A stretch of DNA of 64,000 bases from an uncultured Kiloniellaceae bacterium (GCA_947500035.1 CANMQP010000002.1:62001-126000), one strand, 5' to 3'. Shown: positions 9,182-19,112, numbered from the stretch's first letter. Notes: generated from the sequence alone by a model not told the origin. Program-made: numbers and translations.

Positions 9182-10600
9182 ATGCTTGAGCCACAAACAG
9201 CGCAACCGACCCAGGGGATCGGCCGGGGCGAATCCGGCGGGGAAATCCTTACCTTTCAGCTCAAGAAAGGTCTCGATCTGCCGATCGACGGATCGCCGGA
9301 GCAAAGAATAGAAGACGGTCCGGCCATCACGAGCTGCGCGGTGGTCGGCACGGATTACCATGAACTCAAGCCGAAGATGATGGTCGCGGAGGGCGATACG
9401 GTTCACCGCGGCCAGGCATTGTTCGCAGACAGGCGGTTTGAAGGCGTGCTCTACACGGCGCCCGCGGGCGGACGGGTCCGGGCGATCAACCGCGGAGCGC
9501 GACGCGTCCTAGAATCGGTGGTTATCGATATCGACGAGCGGGACGAGCCGATCTCTTTCGCCAGTTACGAAGCGGTGGAGATCCCGAATCTCGACCGGGA
9601 CCGGATCAAGGACAATCTTTTAACCTCCGGTCTTTGGACGACCCTGCGGACACGGCCCTACTCCAGAGTTCCAGGTCCCGAATCGGCTCCGGCGGCCATC
9701 TTCATCACTGCGATGGATTCGAGCCCGCTCGCGCCGGACGCCGCAACGGTCATTAGCGAAGCGCCGGGAGATTTCTGCAACGGCGTGCGCCTGCTGGCCA
9801 AGCTCACCGACGGAACAACTTATCTCTGTTTCAGCGCGGGCGCGGAGATTCCGCCGGTTGGGGGCGAGAACGTGGTGCGGGCGACTTTCGAGGGGCCACA
9901 TCCGGCAGGTTTGGTAGGCACTCATATCCACCTGCTCGACCCAGTACACGCAGAAAAAACCGTATGGCATGCCAATTATCAGGACGTCATGGCGATCGGG
10001 GCCCTGTTCCGCACAGGCCATTTGCCGACCGAGCGCGTGATATCTCTCGCCGGCCCGGCGGCCAGGCGACCTCGGCTCATCCGCACCCGCGTCGGCGCCT
10101 CGACCGCAACGTTGGTGGAAGGCGAGACAGCGGACACTGAAGTCAGGGTGATCGCCGGAAACGTCCTGACGGGCCGTACAGCAGACGGTCCTTTCGCCTA
10201 TCTGGGCCGCTTTCACCATCAAATCACGCTGATGGAAGAAGGCCGCAAAAGGGAACTCTTCGGCTGGCTGATTCCCAGTATGCGGAAGTTCTCGACGGCG
10301 AACGTCCACTTTTCGAGCCTCTTTGGCCGCGGAATTCGCTTTCCGTTCAATACCAGCTTGAATGGCAGTCCGAGGGCCATGGTCCCGATCGGGCTCTATG
10401 AAGACGTCATACCGCTCGACATTCTTCCGACGCAGCTCCTGCGCGCTCTGCTCATTTTGGATACGGAGGACGCGCAAGCGCTCGGTTGCCTCGAACTCGA
10501 CGAGGAAGACCTCGCACTCTGCTCTTATGTTTGTCTGAGCAAATATGAGTATGGTATGGCGTTGCGCGCAAACCTTAAGAAGATTGAAGCGGAAGGTTAG
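9182..10600 (+). CDS. nqrA: Na+-translocating NADH:quinone oxidoreductase subunit A
   Basis: 472 residues. The family N-terminal signature, usually near residue 1, appears at about 24 ([15 protein letters not shown]), so this protein carries a roughly 20-residue Gln/Gly-rich extension, or the true start lies internally; no in-frame ATG exists near the signature. NqrA is the cytoplasmic quinone-associated subunit with a biotin-carboxyl-carrier-like fold ([15 protein letters not shown]). First gene of nqrABCDEF; nqrB starts 2 bases after its stop. Confidence 0.96.
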   Translation: MLEPQTAQPTQGIGRGESGGEILTFQLKKGLDLPIDGSPEQRIEDGPAITSCAVVGTDYHELKPKMMVAEGDTVHRGQALFADRRFEGVLYTAPAGGRVRAINRGARRVLESVVIDIDERDEPISFASYEAVEIPNLDRDRIKDNLLTSGLWTTLRTRPYSRVPGPESAPAAIFITAMDSSPLAPDAATVISEAPGDFCNGVRLLAKLTDGTTYLCFSAGAEIPPVGGENVVRATFEGPHPAGLVGTHIHLLDPVHAEKTVWHANYQDVMAIGALFRTGHLPTERVISLAGPAARRPRLIRTRVGASTATLVEGETADTEVRVIAGNVLTGRTADGPFAYLGRFHHQITLMEEGRKRELFGWLIPSMRKFSTANVHFSSLFGRGIRFPFNTSLNGSPRAMVPIGLYEDVIPLDILPTQLLRALLILDTEDAQALGCLELDEEDLALCSYVCLSKYEYGMALRANLKKIEAEG

Positions 10601-10602
10601 TT

Positions 10603-11811
10603 ATGGGTCTGCGGCAATGGCTTGACTCGATCGAGCCGCAGTTTCTCAAGGGCGGCAGGTACGAAAAGTATTATGCCGTCTACGAGATGGTCGATACGCT
10701 TCTTTATTCCCCGAGAACGGTCACTCAGGCCGCCCCTCACGCACGCGTCAGCCTCGACCTCAAGCGGACCATGACCTACGTGGTCCTCGCCACCATCCCC
10801 TGTATTCTCTGGGGTATGTGGAATACGGGATACCAGGCCAATAGCGCCCTCGCTCAACTGGGCTTGGAGACGGCCGGCGGCTGGCGCGGCTGGATACTGG
10901 ATATTCTTGGGATCGGCTATTCACCAGACAACCTCTTTGCCTGCTTCGTCCACGGCTTCCTCTACTTTTTCCCGATCTACGTGGTGACGCTGGCCGCCGG
11001 CGGTCTTTGTGAAGTGGCCTTCGCGGTCATTCGAGGTCACGAAGTCAACGAAGGCTTCTTCGTCTCCTCGATGCTCTACGTGTTGATCCTGCCCGCGTCC
11101 ACGCCGCTCTGGCAGGTCGCCCTGGGCATCATTTTCGGCGTCATAATCGGCAAGGAAATCTTCGGCGGCACCGGCAAGAACATTCTCAACCCGGCACTCA
11201 CGGGCCGGGCTTTTCTGTACTTCGCCTACCCTGCGCAAATGTCCGGCGATGCGGTCTGGGTCCCGGTTGACGGCTTCAGCGGCGCAACTTCGCTCAGTGT
11301 CGTCGCCTCGCAAGGTCACGGCGCGCTAGGGAGCATCGGGCTCGACTGGTGGGACGCTTTCTTTGGCTTTATGCAGGGATCACTGGGGGAAACCTCGGCT
11401 CTCGCATGTTTGATCGGCGGTATCTTTCTCGTCTACACCCGGATCGCAAACGTCCGCCTGATCGCCGGCTGCGTGCTTGGTACGGTGGCGATGAGTACGC
11501 TGTTCAACCTGATCGGCAGCGATACCAACCCGGCTTTTGCTATGCCCTGGTACTGGCATCTCGTTGTTGGCGGCTACGCTTTCGGCCTCGTCTACATGGT
11601 CACCGAACCGGTCTCCGCAGCCATGACAAATGCCGGTCGCTGGTGGTATGGTGCCTTGATTGGCGTGATGTGCGTGCTGATCCGTGTGGTCAACCCGGCA
11701 TTCCCGGAAGGCATGATGCTTGCCATTCTTTTCGGTAATGTATTTGCACCGCTGATTGACTATGTAGTGGTAAGGGCAAACATCCAACGCAGGCGGAGGC
11801 GACATGGCTGA
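10603..11811 (+). CDS. nqrB: Na+-NQR subunit B, covalent FMN and Na+ channel subunit
   Basis: 402-residue polytopic membrane protein of the RnfD/NqrB family. The ApbE target motif DGFSGATS is present, with acceptor Thr229. N-terminal cytoplasmic segment (MGLRQWLDSIEPQFLKGG) followed by about ten membrane helices. NqrB carries FMN and riboflavin and forms most of the Na+ path and the quinone site. Its 3' end overlaps nqrC by 8 bases, indicating translational coupling. Confidence 0.97.
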   Translation: MGLRQWLDSIEPQFLKGGRYEKYYAVYEMVDTLLYSPRTVTQAAPHARVSLDLKRTMTYVVLATIPCILWGMWNTGYQANSALAQLGLETAGGWRGWILDILGIGYSPDNLFACFVHGFLYFFPIYVVTLAAGGLCEVAFAVIRGHEVNEGFFVSSMLYVLILPASTPLWQVALGIIFGVIIGKEIFGGTGKNILNPALTGRAFLYFAYPAQMSGDAVWVPVDGFSGATSLSVVASQGHGALGSIGLDWWDAFFGFMQGSLGETSALACLIGGIFLVYTRIANVRLIAGCVLGTVAMSTLFNLIGSDTNPAFAMPWYWHLVVGGYAFGLVYMVTEPVSAAMTNAGRWWYGALIGVMCVLIRVVNPAFPEGMMLAILFGNVFAPLIDYVVVRANIQRRRRRHG

Positions 11812-12622
11812 ACGGCCATCCTGGATACAGAGAATCCTCTCCGTACCGAACGACAACCCATGGAAAACCGTGGGCGTTGCGGTCGTGCTCTGTTTAGTCT
11901 GTTCCGTGGTGGTTTCGGCAACAGCCGTGGGCCTGCGCGACCTGCAGGAAGCCAACAAACGCGAGGAGGTTCGCCGTAACATCCTCGAGGTGTCGGGACT
12001 GATGCGCCCGGACGCGGACATCGATGAGCTCTTCAAGCAGGTCGAGCCGCGCATCGTGGACCTCCGGACAGGCTCTTTCACGGACGCCGTGGACTACGAG
12101 GATTACGTCCAGCGCGACGCGGCACGCGACCCCGCCACGAGCGTCGCGCTGACGGCGGATGAAGACATCGCGTCCATCCGCAGAAAGGCTCACTACGCGA
12201 AGGTTTACCTGGTCAAAGACGCTCAAGGCAGCGTCAATACTGTGATCCTGCCGGTCCACGGCTATGGGCTCTGGTCGACACTTTACGGCTATCTCGCCGT
12301 CAAACCCGATGGGCGCGAGGTGATCGGACTGCAGTTCTACGAGCATGCGGAAACGCCGGGGCTGGGCGGCGAGGTCGACAATCCTTCCTGGCGGGGTCAG
12401 TGGCCCGGCAAACTACTGTTCGACGATGACGGGGACCTGCGCATTGAGGTGGTCAAGGGCGCTGCGGCCAGCGGGCCGGAGGGCATTTATCAGGTGGATG
12501 GCCTGGCGGGGGCCACGCTGACCTCCCGCGGAGTCAACAACCTCGTAAGGTTTTGGGCAGATGAGAACGGCTTCGGCCCCTTTTTGAACAACCTGCAACA
12601 GGAGTTGGCGGACAATGGCTGA
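11804..12622 (+). CDS. nqrC: Na+-NQR subunit C, covalent FMN
   Basis: 272 residues. One N-terminal membrane anchor (about 26-48, [21 protein letters not shown]), then a periplasmic FMN-binding domain. The flavinylation motif reads [10 protein letters not shown] with acceptor Thr238; the common SGAT is AGAT here, an accepted variant. Takes electrons from the 2Fe-2S centre between NqrD and NqrE and passes them to NqrB. Overlaps nqrB and nqrD by 8 bases each. Confidence 0.96.
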   Translation: MAERPSWIQRILSVPNDNPWKTVGVAVVLCLVCSVVVSATAVGLRDLQEANKREEVRRNILEVSGLMRPDADIDELFKQVEPRIVDLRTGSFTDAVDYEDYVQRDAARDPATSVALTADEDIASIRRKAHYAKVYLVKDAQGSVNTVILPVHGYGLWSTLYGYLAVKPDGREVIGLQFYEHAETPGLGGEVDNPSWRGQWPGKLLFDDDGDLRIEVVKGAAASGPEGIYQVDGLAGATLTSRGVNNLVRFWADENGFGPFLNNLQQELADNG

Positions 12623-13274
12623 AACCCGGAAGCTGGTGACCGACCCCCTGATCGAAAACAATCCGATCATCCTGCAAACCCTCGGTATCTGCTCAGCGCT
12701 GGCGGTGACCTCCTCACTCGAAGTCTCGCTGATTATGTGCATCGCGCTCACCAGCGTGACTGCTTTTTCAAACCTTTCGATCAGTCTGATCCGCCACCAG
12801 GTGCCCGGCAGCATCCGCATCATCGTGCAGATGGTCATCATTGCCTCGCTGGTGATTGTCGTCGATCAGATCCTCAAGGCCTATGCCTATGAGATCTCCA
12901 AGACCCTGTCTGTCTTCGTCGGCTTAATCATCACCAACTGCATCGTCATGGGCCGCGCGGAAGCTTATGCAATGCAGAACCCGCCGCTGGCGAGCTTCCT
13001 CGACGGGGTCGGAAACGGGCTTGGCTACAGCGCGATTCTGATCAGCGTCGCCGTGATCCGGGAGCTTTTCGGCGCCGGCACGCTGCTCGGCCTGGAAATC
13101 CTGCCCCTGGTCAAGAACGGCGGCTGGTACGAGCCCAACGGTCTGCTGCTGCTGCCCCCAAGTGCCTTCTTTATCATCGGATGTTTCATCTGGATCCTGC
13201 GGACCGTTAAGACCAAGCAGCGCGAGAAGATCGCCTTCCAGATCATGGACGTGCAGGTCAAGGAACACGCCTGA
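12615..13274 (+). CDS. nqrD: Na+-NQR subunit D
   Basis: 219-residue six-helix membrane subunit of the NqrDE/RnfAE family; starts [17 protein letters not shown] and contains [18 protein letters not shown] and [13 protein letters not shown]. The conserved Cys pair (Cys in GICSA and in TNCIVMG) contributes to the intramembrane 2Fe-2S site shared with NqrE. Starts inside the nqrC 3' end; its TGA shares one base with the nqrE ATG. Confidence 0.96.
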   Translation: MAETRKLVTDPLIENNPIILQTLGICSALAVTSSLEVSLIMCIALTSVTAFSNLSISLIRHQVPGSIRIIVQMVIIASLVIVVDQILKAYAYEISKTLSVFVGLIITNCIVMGRAEAYAMQNPPLASFLDGVGNGLGYSAILISVAVIRELFGAGTLLGLEILPLVKNGGWYEPNGLLLLPPSAFFIIGCFIWILRTVKTKQREKIAFQIMDVQVKEHA

Positions 13275-13882
13275 TGGAAGCCTATCTCAGCCTTTTCGTC
13301 AAAGTCATCTTTGTCGAGAATCTGGCCCTCTCGTTCTTTCTCGGGATGTGCACTTTCCTGGCGGTTTCAAAAAAGATCGAGACCGCTTTCGGCCTTGGTG
13401 TTGCGGTGGTCGTCGTGCAGTCGATTACGGTTCCCGCCAACAACCTGATTTTCACATACTTTCTGCAACAGGACGCCTTGAGCTGGCTGGGCGTAACCGG
13501 GACCGATCTGAGCTTTGTCGGCCTGATCAGCTACATCGGCGTGATCGCCGCCATGGTGCAGATCCTCGAGATGACGCTCGATCGCTTCTTTCCGGCGCTC
13601 TACAACGCACTTGGCATCTTTCTGCCGCTGATTACGGTGAACTGCGCAATCCTGGGCGGCTCCCTCTTTATGGTGGAGCGGAACTACGATTTCGGTGAGA
13701 GCGTGGTCTACGGCTTCGGCTCGGGAATCGGCTGGGCGCTGGCCATCGTCGCGCTGGCCGGCCTGCGCGAGAAGCTCAAGTACAGCGACGTGCCGCCGGG
13801 CCTGCAGGGCCTGGGAATCTCTTTCATGACAGCAGGCCTGATGTCTCTGGCCTTTATGTCCTTCTCCGGCGTTCAGCTCTGA
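13274..13882 (+). CDS. nqrE: Na+-NQR subunit E
   Basis: 202-residue six-helix membrane protein, partner and paralogue of NqrD with inverted topology. Signature stretches [21 protein letters not shown] and [13 protein letters not shown] supply the two Cys ligands of the intramembrane iron centre. One-base overlap with nqrD; nqrF begins 12 bases after its stop. Confidence 0.96.
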   Translation: MEAYLSLFVKVIFVENLALSFFLGMCTFLAVSKKIETAFGLGVAVVVVQSITVPANNLIFTYFLQQDALSWLGVTGTDLSFVGLISYIGVIAAMVQILEMTLDRFFPALYNALGIFLPLITVNCAILGGSLFMVERNYDFGESVVYGFGSGIGWALAIVALAGLREKLKYSDVPPGLQGLGISFMTAGLMSLAFMSFSGVQL

Positions 13883-13894
13883 CGGACCCCAGCC

Positions 13895-15121
13895 ATGGAA
13901 AACTTCATTTTCGGTGTCACTCTCTTCACAGCCGTTATTCTGGCGCTGGTCGCGGTTATCCTCTTCGCCCGCTCGAAGCTGGTGGCCAGCGGCGAGGTCG
14001 AAATCCTGATCAACGACGAACGCACGATCCATGTGCCGGCCGGCGGCAAGCTCCTGGGTGCCCTGGCGGCCGAGAACCTTTTCGTGGCCTCAGCCTGCGG
14101 CGGTGGCGGCACCTGCGCCCAGTGCCGGGTCAAGATCGACGAAGGCGGCGGATCGATCCTGCCCACCGAGCTGTCCCACATCACCAAGCGCGAGGCGCGC
14201 GAAGGAGACCGGCTGTCCTGCCAGGTTTCGGTGAAACAGCCGATGAAAATCCGGATCCCGGACGAGGTCTTCGGCGTCAAGAAGTGGCGCTGCCGCGTGC
14301 GCTCCAACGACAATGTCGCGACCTTTATCAAATGTCTCGTGCTGGAGCTTCCTGAAGGCGAGAATGTAGACTTTCGGGCCGGCGGTTACATTCAGATCGA
14401 GTGCCCGCCCTACAAGCTCGACTTTAAGCAGTTCGATGTCGAGGAAGAATATCGCGAGGATTGGGATAAGTTTCATCTCTGGGACCTCAAGGTCGACAAC
14501 CATGAGGAGGTGATGCGCGCCTACTCCATGGCCAACTACCCGGAGGAGAAGGGTGTGATCATGCTCAACGTGCGCATCGCCACACCGCCGCCTCACGCCG
14601 ACCCTAAATCCGTACCGCCCGGCCTCATGTCGTCCTATGTCTTCAATCTGAAGCCGGGCGATGAGGTGACCATCTCCGGGCCCTTCGGCGATTTCTTTGC
14701 GCGCGACACCAAAAAGGAAATGGTCTTCATCGGCGGCGGTGCGGGCATGGCGCCGATGCGCTCCCACATCTTCGACCAGTTGATGCGGATCGACACCGAG
14801 CGAAAAATCACCTTTTGGTACGGCGCGCGCAGCCGCCGCGAGATGTTCTTCGTCGAGGACTTCGACAAACTGCAGGCGGAACACGAAAACTTCGAATGGC
14901 ACGTGGCGCTCTCGGATCCTCAACCAAATGACGATTGGGACGGCGATACCGGTTTCATCCACAACGTGCTGTATGAAAACTATCTGAAAGATCACCCGGC
15001 TCCGGAAGACTGCGAGTACTACCTCTGCGGGCCACCCATCATGAATATCTCGGTGATCAACATGCTGCTTGACCTGGGGGTCGAGCGTGAGGACATTATG
15101 CTCGACGACTTCGGCGGCTAG
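13895..15121 (+). CDS. nqrF: Na+-NQR subunit F, NADH-oxidising flavoprotein
   Basis: 408 residues. N-terminal membrane helix (about 5-27), then a ferredoxin-type 2Fe-2S domain with ligands Cys68, Cys74, Cys77 and Cys109 ([17 protein letters not shown]). Then an FAD domain ([11 protein letters not shown]) and a C-terminal NADH domain ([24 protein letters not shown]), ending in the typical LDDFGG. Electron entry subunit of the pump. Confidence 0.97.
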   Translation: MENFIFGVTLFTAVILALVAVILFARSKLVASGEVEILINDERTIHVPAGGKLLGALAAENLFVASACGGGGTCAQCRVKIDEGGGSILPTELSHITKREAREGDRLSCQVSVKQPMKIRIPDEVFGVKKWRCRVRSNDNVATFIKCLVLELPEGENVDFRAGGYIQIECPPYKLDFKQFDVEEEYREDWDKFHLWDLKVDNHEEVMRAYSMANYPEEKGVIMLNVRIATPPPHADPKSVPPGLMSSYVFNLKPGDEVTISGPFGDFFARDTKKEMVFIGGGAGMAPMRSHIFDQLMRIDTERKITFWYGARSRREMFFVEDFDKLQAEHENFEWHVALSDPQPNDDWDGDTGFIHNVLYENYLKDHPAPEDCEYYLCGPPIMNISVINMLLDLGVEREDIMLDDFGG

Positions 15122-15149
15122 ACCGGACGCCGGGAAAGGGTTGCAGATA

Positions 15150-15350
15150 ATGCTTTTCGAGACTATCGCCGCTGCTTTTGTTGTGTTGTTGCTCGTGGTT
15201 GCCGGGATGGCGGTCGGCGTCATCCTGTCGGGCCGGCGAATTGCCGGAAGCTGTGGCGGTCTCAGCGCCATCGATGGCGTGGACCGTTGCGACCTCTGCG
15301 GACGGGATGTCAGCGACGCGGCCCAGAGCGATTGCGGAAAAAAGGTCTGA
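15150..15350 (+). CDS. nqrM: NqrM, Na+-NQR maturation protein
   Basis: 66-residue membrane protein starting at the ATG at 15150, 28 bases after nqrF. One helix (about 5-28), then a Cys-rich tail GSCGGL ... RCDLCGRD ... DCGKKV. This matches NqrM (DUF539), needed for iron delivery or assembly of the NqrD/E iron centre. It completes the locus; a terminator overlaps its stop codon. Confidence 0.93.
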   Translation: MLFETIAAAFVVLLLVVAGMAVGVILSGRRIAGSCGGLSAIDGVDRCDLCGRDVSDAAQSDCGKKV

Positions 15351-15368
15351 AACAGGCCGCTTTTATTT
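15344..15368 (+). terminator. Terminator after nqrM
   Basis: GGTCTG (15344-15349) and CAGGCC (15353-15358) form a short hairpin over AAA, overlapping the nqrM stop, preceded by an A-run and followed by GCTTTTATTT. The stem is only six pairs with one G-U, so moderate strength. Confidence 0.5.
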
Positions 15369-15437
15369 CGGGTTGTGAGCGCGGAATCGCCCGGATATAG
15401 GCGGATCTGTCGCGATCCTATCTAGGCTCGATCAGCT

Positions 15438-15614
15438 CTAAAGCTGAATTTCGAAAAACGCCACGACAAGAAAGCAGGCAAGGCAAAGGCCGCCAAACAG
15501 GACACGTCGTGTGGTTCCTCCCGGCGCCTCATCGCGCCAGGCATCGAGAAACTTACGCCCTGCTATCACGAATACCGCGAGCACAAGAATATAGAGATAG
15601 CGGCCCTGTTCCAT
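15438..15614 (-). CDS. Small two-helix membrane protein (58 aa), unknown
   Basis: An unrecognised 58-residue frame, ATG at 15614 and TAG at 15438-15440. Two hydrophobic segments, about 6-18 (YLYILVLAVFVIAG) and 38-55 (VLFGGLCLACFLVVAFF), separated by a charged loop KFLDAWRDEAPGGTTRR, look like a real membrane hairpin. The ribosome site is weak (AAAGAGCGA). It converges on the nqr operon across the nqrM terminator. No function proposed. Confidence 0.5.
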   Translation of the reverse strand: MEQGRYLYILVLAVFVIAGRKFLDAWRDEAPGGTTRRVLFGGLCLACFLVVAFFEIQL

Positions 15615-15979
15615 TCGCTCTTTGCCTTTTTTATCAGGTCGCAGACTTGACTGGCATCAAGACTATCAGACGAAGCGCGATTGAAACGCCGGAAAGCCTG
15701 CCGACAAGCTTTAGGCGCAATTACCACCCCTTGTCGAGCAGGGCAAGGGGGTCGAGCACGGCAACAGGGTCGAGCACGGCAACGGAGTTTTATTCGAGAA
15801 TACCTCGCCGGTTCATATGATGCTCAAGATGAGAGACTTCCCCTAAAGAACTGCGGATGGGCCTGAATTATCGAAGTCTGTGTCTTGTTCGAAACCGCAG
15901 CGTCAGAGCCTAACTTTATCGGAACCGGTGGGGCAGGTTTTCTATCTGATAGTATAAGCATCGCCCTGATTTCAGTCGG
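15615..15979. other. Intergenic region with short tandem repeat
   Basis: 365 bases between the small membrane protein and the SDR 3' end. Apart from the 18-bp repeat listed separately I see nothing gene-like; frames here lack ribosome sites. Confidence 0.35.
15733..15786. repeat. Three tandem copies of an 18-bp unit
   Basis: Units start at 15733, 15751 and 15769. Copies 2 and 3 match at 16 of 18 positions, copy 1 at 15 or so; the shared core is GTCGAGCA-GGCAA. Non-coding as far as I can tell. Confidence 0.75.
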
Positions 15980-16717
15980 TCAGGACTGTCCGCCGTCCAC
16001 GCAGAGCACCTGCCCCGTGATCCACGCAGCTTCGTCTCCGGCCAAGAAGGAAACCGCATTCGCGATGTCTTCAGGCCTGCCCAGACGGCGCAGATGAATG
16101 CGCTCGATCAGGGCTTTCTGGCCGTCTTCACCATAGCTCTCCCATTGCCGGCGGGTGGCCTCGTTGGACAATACGAAACCCGGAGCGACGGAATTGACGG
16201 TAATGCCCTGCGGACCGAGCTCAAGCGCCAGTTGGCGCGTCAGGCCGACCAGGGCATGTTTCGCCGCGGTGTAGGCCTGTATACCCGTCAGGCTGGGCCG
16301 CAAGCCCGCCCCCGAACTGATAGTGATAATCCTGCCCTTACCCAGAGTCCGCATTTCCGGCACCAATGCCTGGGCCAGAAAGAAGGCGCTGTCGATGTTG
16401 GCGGCAAAGACTGCGCGCCAGTCTTTCTCAGACACCTCGTCGACCGGCTGGCGGATCTGACCACAAACGCCTCCAGCGGCATTTACCAGAACCTCCGGCA
16501 CTCCCTGCTCCGCAACGACCTTATCCACAAGCCGCATGACCTCGGCTCTATCACCAAGATCGGCGGCAAAAGCCGGGAAGCCGAGTTCGGTTGCGGCGCG
16601 ATCAAAGGCTTCGCCGGGCCGGTCAGTGACCGCCACCTGAAAACCATCCTCTGCGAGCCGCCTGGCGATAGCCGCTCCAATGCCGCCGCAGATTCCGGAT
16701 ACCAGTGCAACGCTCAT
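15980..16717 (-). CDS. SDR-family NAD(P)-dependent oxidoreductase
   Basis: 245 residues, classical short-chain dehydrogenase. Cofactor loop SGICGGIGAAIAR (TGxxxGIG variant), NAG-equivalent NAAGG, catalytic Ser in ISSGAG, Tyr-Lys in YTAAKHA, C-terminal GQVLCVDGG. Last gene of the minus-strand unit MarR, creatininase-like, PanE-like, SDR; its ATG overlaps the previous stop by 4 bases. Substrate unknown; the context suggests oxidation or reduction of a hydroxyl released by the upstream amidohydrolase. Confidence 0.9.
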   Translation of the reverse strand: MSVALVSGICGGIGAAIARRLAEDGFQVAVTDRPGEAFDRAATELGFPAFAADLGDRAEVMRLVDKVVAEQGVPEVLVNAAGGVCGQIRQPVDEVSEKDWRAVFAANIDSAFFLAQALVPEMRTLGKGRIITISSGAGLRPSLTGIQAYTAAKHALVGLTRQLALELGPQGITVNSVAPGFVLSNEATRRQWESYGEDGQKALIERIHLRRLGRPEDIANAVSFLAGDEAAWITGQVLCVDGGQS

Positions 16718-17751
16718 GGGGCCTGCTCGGCGGAAAGAACCGACGAGAGTTCGGCGAAAGTTTCGGCAGACTGGGGCCGGCGGCCCTCCTCGATATCGTG
16801 GATGAGGGCAACCAGCCGCGACAAAAGCGGCACCTCGATTGCATGCGATGCGGCGACTTCAGTGATCACCCCGATCTGCGGATCGACTTCCGTCCGGCGG
16901 CGGCGAATGGCCAGGTCGCGCCAGATCCCCGAGTGGGTCTTGGCGGTTTTGGAGGTGAAATCGGCCAGTGCCGCAATCGACTGCCAGGCGGCCTGGTCCG
17001 ACGCACCGGGCGCAAAAGCACTCGGATCGAAGCCATTGAACCCGCGCGGCTTCACCCCTTCGGCCCGGGCGACGGCCATCACCTCACGCCCGAGAGCAAT
17101 CAGAGCGGGGCCCCTCGCGGGGTTGGCAAAGTTGGCTGACATACTGTCGGGAGTCAGCGCCGTGGCGAACAGCATGGCGCCGTACCCCAATTTGCCCCAG
17201 AGGTAACTCCAGATCTCCTCCGTCAGAACCGCATCAGGCTCGAAAATCTGCAGCAGCCGGTGCATCTCCCGGGTACGCGGCCTCACCGCACCATCGATCT
17301 CGCCGACGACAACAGCACCGCGGTTGCCGAAGAGAATCCGGCCCGGTTCCTGCCAGTCGCTGCCGTAGTTCACGAAAGCGCCCATGACCCGCTCGCGCCC
17401 CGCCATCTCGGCCATCAAGCGCTCATTCAATCCATTCTGAGCGGAGAGGACGAAACCGTCTTCCGCCAGATGGGGCAGCAGCATGCGCATTGCATCTTGC
17501 GTCGCCTGTGCCTTGACCGCCAATACGACACAGCGATAGGGACCTTCCACGTTATCCGGCGTAACGCATTTGACGACCTGGCGGAATTCCTCGACCGGAC
17601 CTTCGATCAAGATCCCTTCCGTGGAACAGGCAACGGCATGGTCAGCGTCGATGTCGGTCATCACCACCGGAACACCCGCGCGCGCCCAGTAGGCCCCGAG
17701 GATCCCGCCAATGGCGCCGGCGCCCCATATCAGGACCGGATCACGGGACAT
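16714..17751 (-). CDS. PanE/ApbA-type ketopantoate reductase-like protein
   Basis: 345 residues (PanE is about 300). N-terminal Rossmann loop IWGAGAIGGILGAYWARAG; C-terminal helical domain with the catalytic Lys in WGKLGYGAM and the Glu in RRTEVDPQIG. The Asn that normally follows the catalytic Lys by four residues is replaced by Gly, so it is probably not a housekeeping 2-dehydropantoate reductase but a paralogue acting on another 2-oxo/2-hydroxy acid. Overlaps the creatininase-like gene by one base and the SDR by four: one operon. Confidence 0.85.
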   Translation of the reverse strand: MSRDPVLIWGAGAIGGILGAYWARAGVPVVMTDIDADHAVACSTEGILIEGPVEEFRQVVKCVTPDNVEGPYRCVVLAVKAQATQDAMRMLLPHLAEDGFVLSAQNGLNERLMAEMAGRERVMGAFVNYGSDWQEPGRILFGNRGAVVVGEIDGAVRPRTREMHRLLQIFEPDAVLTEEIWSYLWGKLGYGAMLFATALTPDSMSANFANPARGPALIALGREVMAVARAEGVKPRGFNGFDPSAFAPGASDQAAWQSIAALADFTSKTAKTHSGIWRDLAIRRRRTEVDPQIGVITEVAASHAIEVPLLSRLVALIHDIEEGRRPQSAETFAELSSVLSAEQAP

Positions 17752-18467
17752 CAGCTCCGCTCCAGCTCCGGCCAGGGCCCCTCAATGGCGGCACGGGTTT
17801 CTTCAACGCCGGTCTTCCAGAGCTCGAGTGCTGCCTCGTCGGGCACCTGCCAAGGGCCGCCGAAGTTGCCGTCTCCCAGAATTTCCCGCGCCTTTTGCGG
17901 CGTCGCGGCACGGATTGCCGCCATATCGGGTGCAGGCTTTTCACCTTCGGGCGCCGGGGCATGCGCCAGACGGGTCCAGGGGAAATTCTCCATCCAGTTG
18001 GCATGGGTGCCGATGGGATGAATTTCTGCTGTCTTGGCCGCTGTAAGAGGTGCATTCCACCAGTTGTGCAGCCGGACCGAAATATCACCATAGTCGGCCA
18101 TCAGTTCCTGGCCGAGCGCCCCAATCGCAGAGTTCCCGCCGTGGCCATTGACGATAAGAATGCGGTTGAAGCCGGTCCGGCGCAGCGACGCAATAATATC
18201 GCGCATCAGGGCCATCAGCGTCTCGATCCGCAGGGTCACCGTACCGGGATAGGCGGTAAAATACGGGGTCATGCCATAAGGGATCACGGGATAGACGGGA
18301 ACACCCAACGGTTCTGCGGCCTCTCGTGCCACACGCTCTGAATTGATGACATCGACGCAGAGGGAGAGCTGCGCGTGCTGTTCGACCGAACCGATCGGCA
18401 GGACACAGCGCGTGTCTCTCGCGACCTGGCGTTCGACATCCATCCAATTCATGTCCGAAATCATCAT
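17751..18467 (-). CDS. Creatininase-family amidohydrolase
   Basis: 238 residues. Metal-ligand motifs of the family: GSVEQH (Glu29, His31), Asp39, and NGHGGN (His109). The usual second His of EQHGPHLP is replaced (EQHAQLSL), a deviation that may shift the substrate. The family hydrolyses cyclic or linear amides (creatinine, formamidopyrimidine, inosose ring) in the cytoplasm. Lies 6 bases after the MarR gene and one base over the PanE-like gene, opposite a peptide-type importer, so the imported compound probably contains an amide bond (inference). Confidence 0.88.
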   Translation of the reverse strand: MMISDMNWMDVERQVARDTRCVLPIGSVEQHAQLSLCVDVINSERVAREAAEPLGVPVYPVIPYGMTPYFTAYPGTVTLRIETLMALMRDIIASLRRTGFNRILIVNGHGGNSAIGALGQELMADYGDISVRLHNWWNAPLTAAKTAEIHPIGTHANWMENFPWTRLAHAPAPEGEKPAPDMAAIRAATPQKAREILGDGNFGGPWQVPDEAALELWKTGVEETRAAIEGPWPELERS

Positions 18468-18473
18468 AGCTTC

Positions 18474-19025
18474 TTATTCCGTCCCGGAGGGGTTGAAGTC
18501 TTTGGGAAATTCATCCGAAAGCGGCGCGGAGTTCAGCACGACCTTGGCAAGCAGATGAGACAGAGTCCGCTGTTCATCGTCGCTGAGACCGGTCAGCATC
18601 TCTTGTTCGCGGCGCTCGAAGGCCGGCAAGGTTCGCCGGAAAAGAGCTCGGCCTTCATCACTCAAAAATAGAGCCTGCCCCCTTCCATCGCCGGTGCCAC
18701 GGCGCCGGGTGATCAGTCCGGACTCTTCGAGCTTCGCGATCGCGCGCGAAAGGCTGTTTTTAGGGAAGCCGGAGGAACGGGCGATGTCACGGGCCTGGCC
18801 GCCCTCGCAGAGCGCCAGGGAATAGACGACCATATATTCGATCCGGCTCAGGCCCTCGGTTTTCTGAACCCAGTCATAGCAGGCACTGTTGTAGCGGAGA
18901 GCCAGGTAGTTCAGCCGAAAGGAAAAGGGACAGGGGTTCCGCCAGAGCTTGGCTTCGGTCATGAGGTCCATGCCCGACACGCTTACCGGCCGCAGCGGCG
19001 AAGAGGGTTCAGACTGAAATGACAT
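18474..19025 (-). CDS. MarR-family transcriptional regulator
   Basis: 183 residues. Winged-helix domain at about 60-145, with recognition region ARSSGFPKNSLSRAIAKLEE and wing RRRGTGDGRGQALFLSDEG. First gene of the minus operon and divergent from the ABC transporter. Two palindromes of the right size for MarR dimers occupy the shared promoter region (19059-19126), so it likely controls both directions and itself. Confidence 0.92.
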   Translation of the reverse strand: MSFQSEPSSPLRPVSVSGMDLMTEAKLWRNPCPFSFRLNYLALRYNSACYDWVQKTEGLSRIEYMVVYSLALCEGGQARDIARSSGFPKNSLSRAIAKLEESGLITRRRGTGDGRGQALFLSDEGRALFRRTLPAFERREQEMLTGLSDDEQRTLSHLLAKVVLNSAPLSDEFPKDFNPSGTE

Positions 19026-19058
19026 TGTGCCCGATTGCTTTTTTTTAGAGTTTCATTA

Positions 19059-19072
19059 GTTCCATATAGAAC
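19059..19072. promoter_or_regulatory. Putative MarR operator 1
   Basis: GTTCCATATAGAAC, an inverted repeat with GTTC/GAAC arms, directly abutting a TTGACA (19073-19078). It is 34 bases upstream of the MarR start codon. Confidence 0.6.
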
Positions 19073-19112
19073 TTGACAGACGGACTATTCCTGAACATCG
19101 TCAGGATTACAA

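Noticed and set aside
15509-15820. Plus-strand frame of 103 codons after nqrM
   Set aside because: Opposite the better-supported membrane peptide, runs through the 18-bp repeats and has no ribosome site.
16094-17206. Plus-strand frame of 370 codons
   Set aside because: Antisense to SDR and PanE-like genes.
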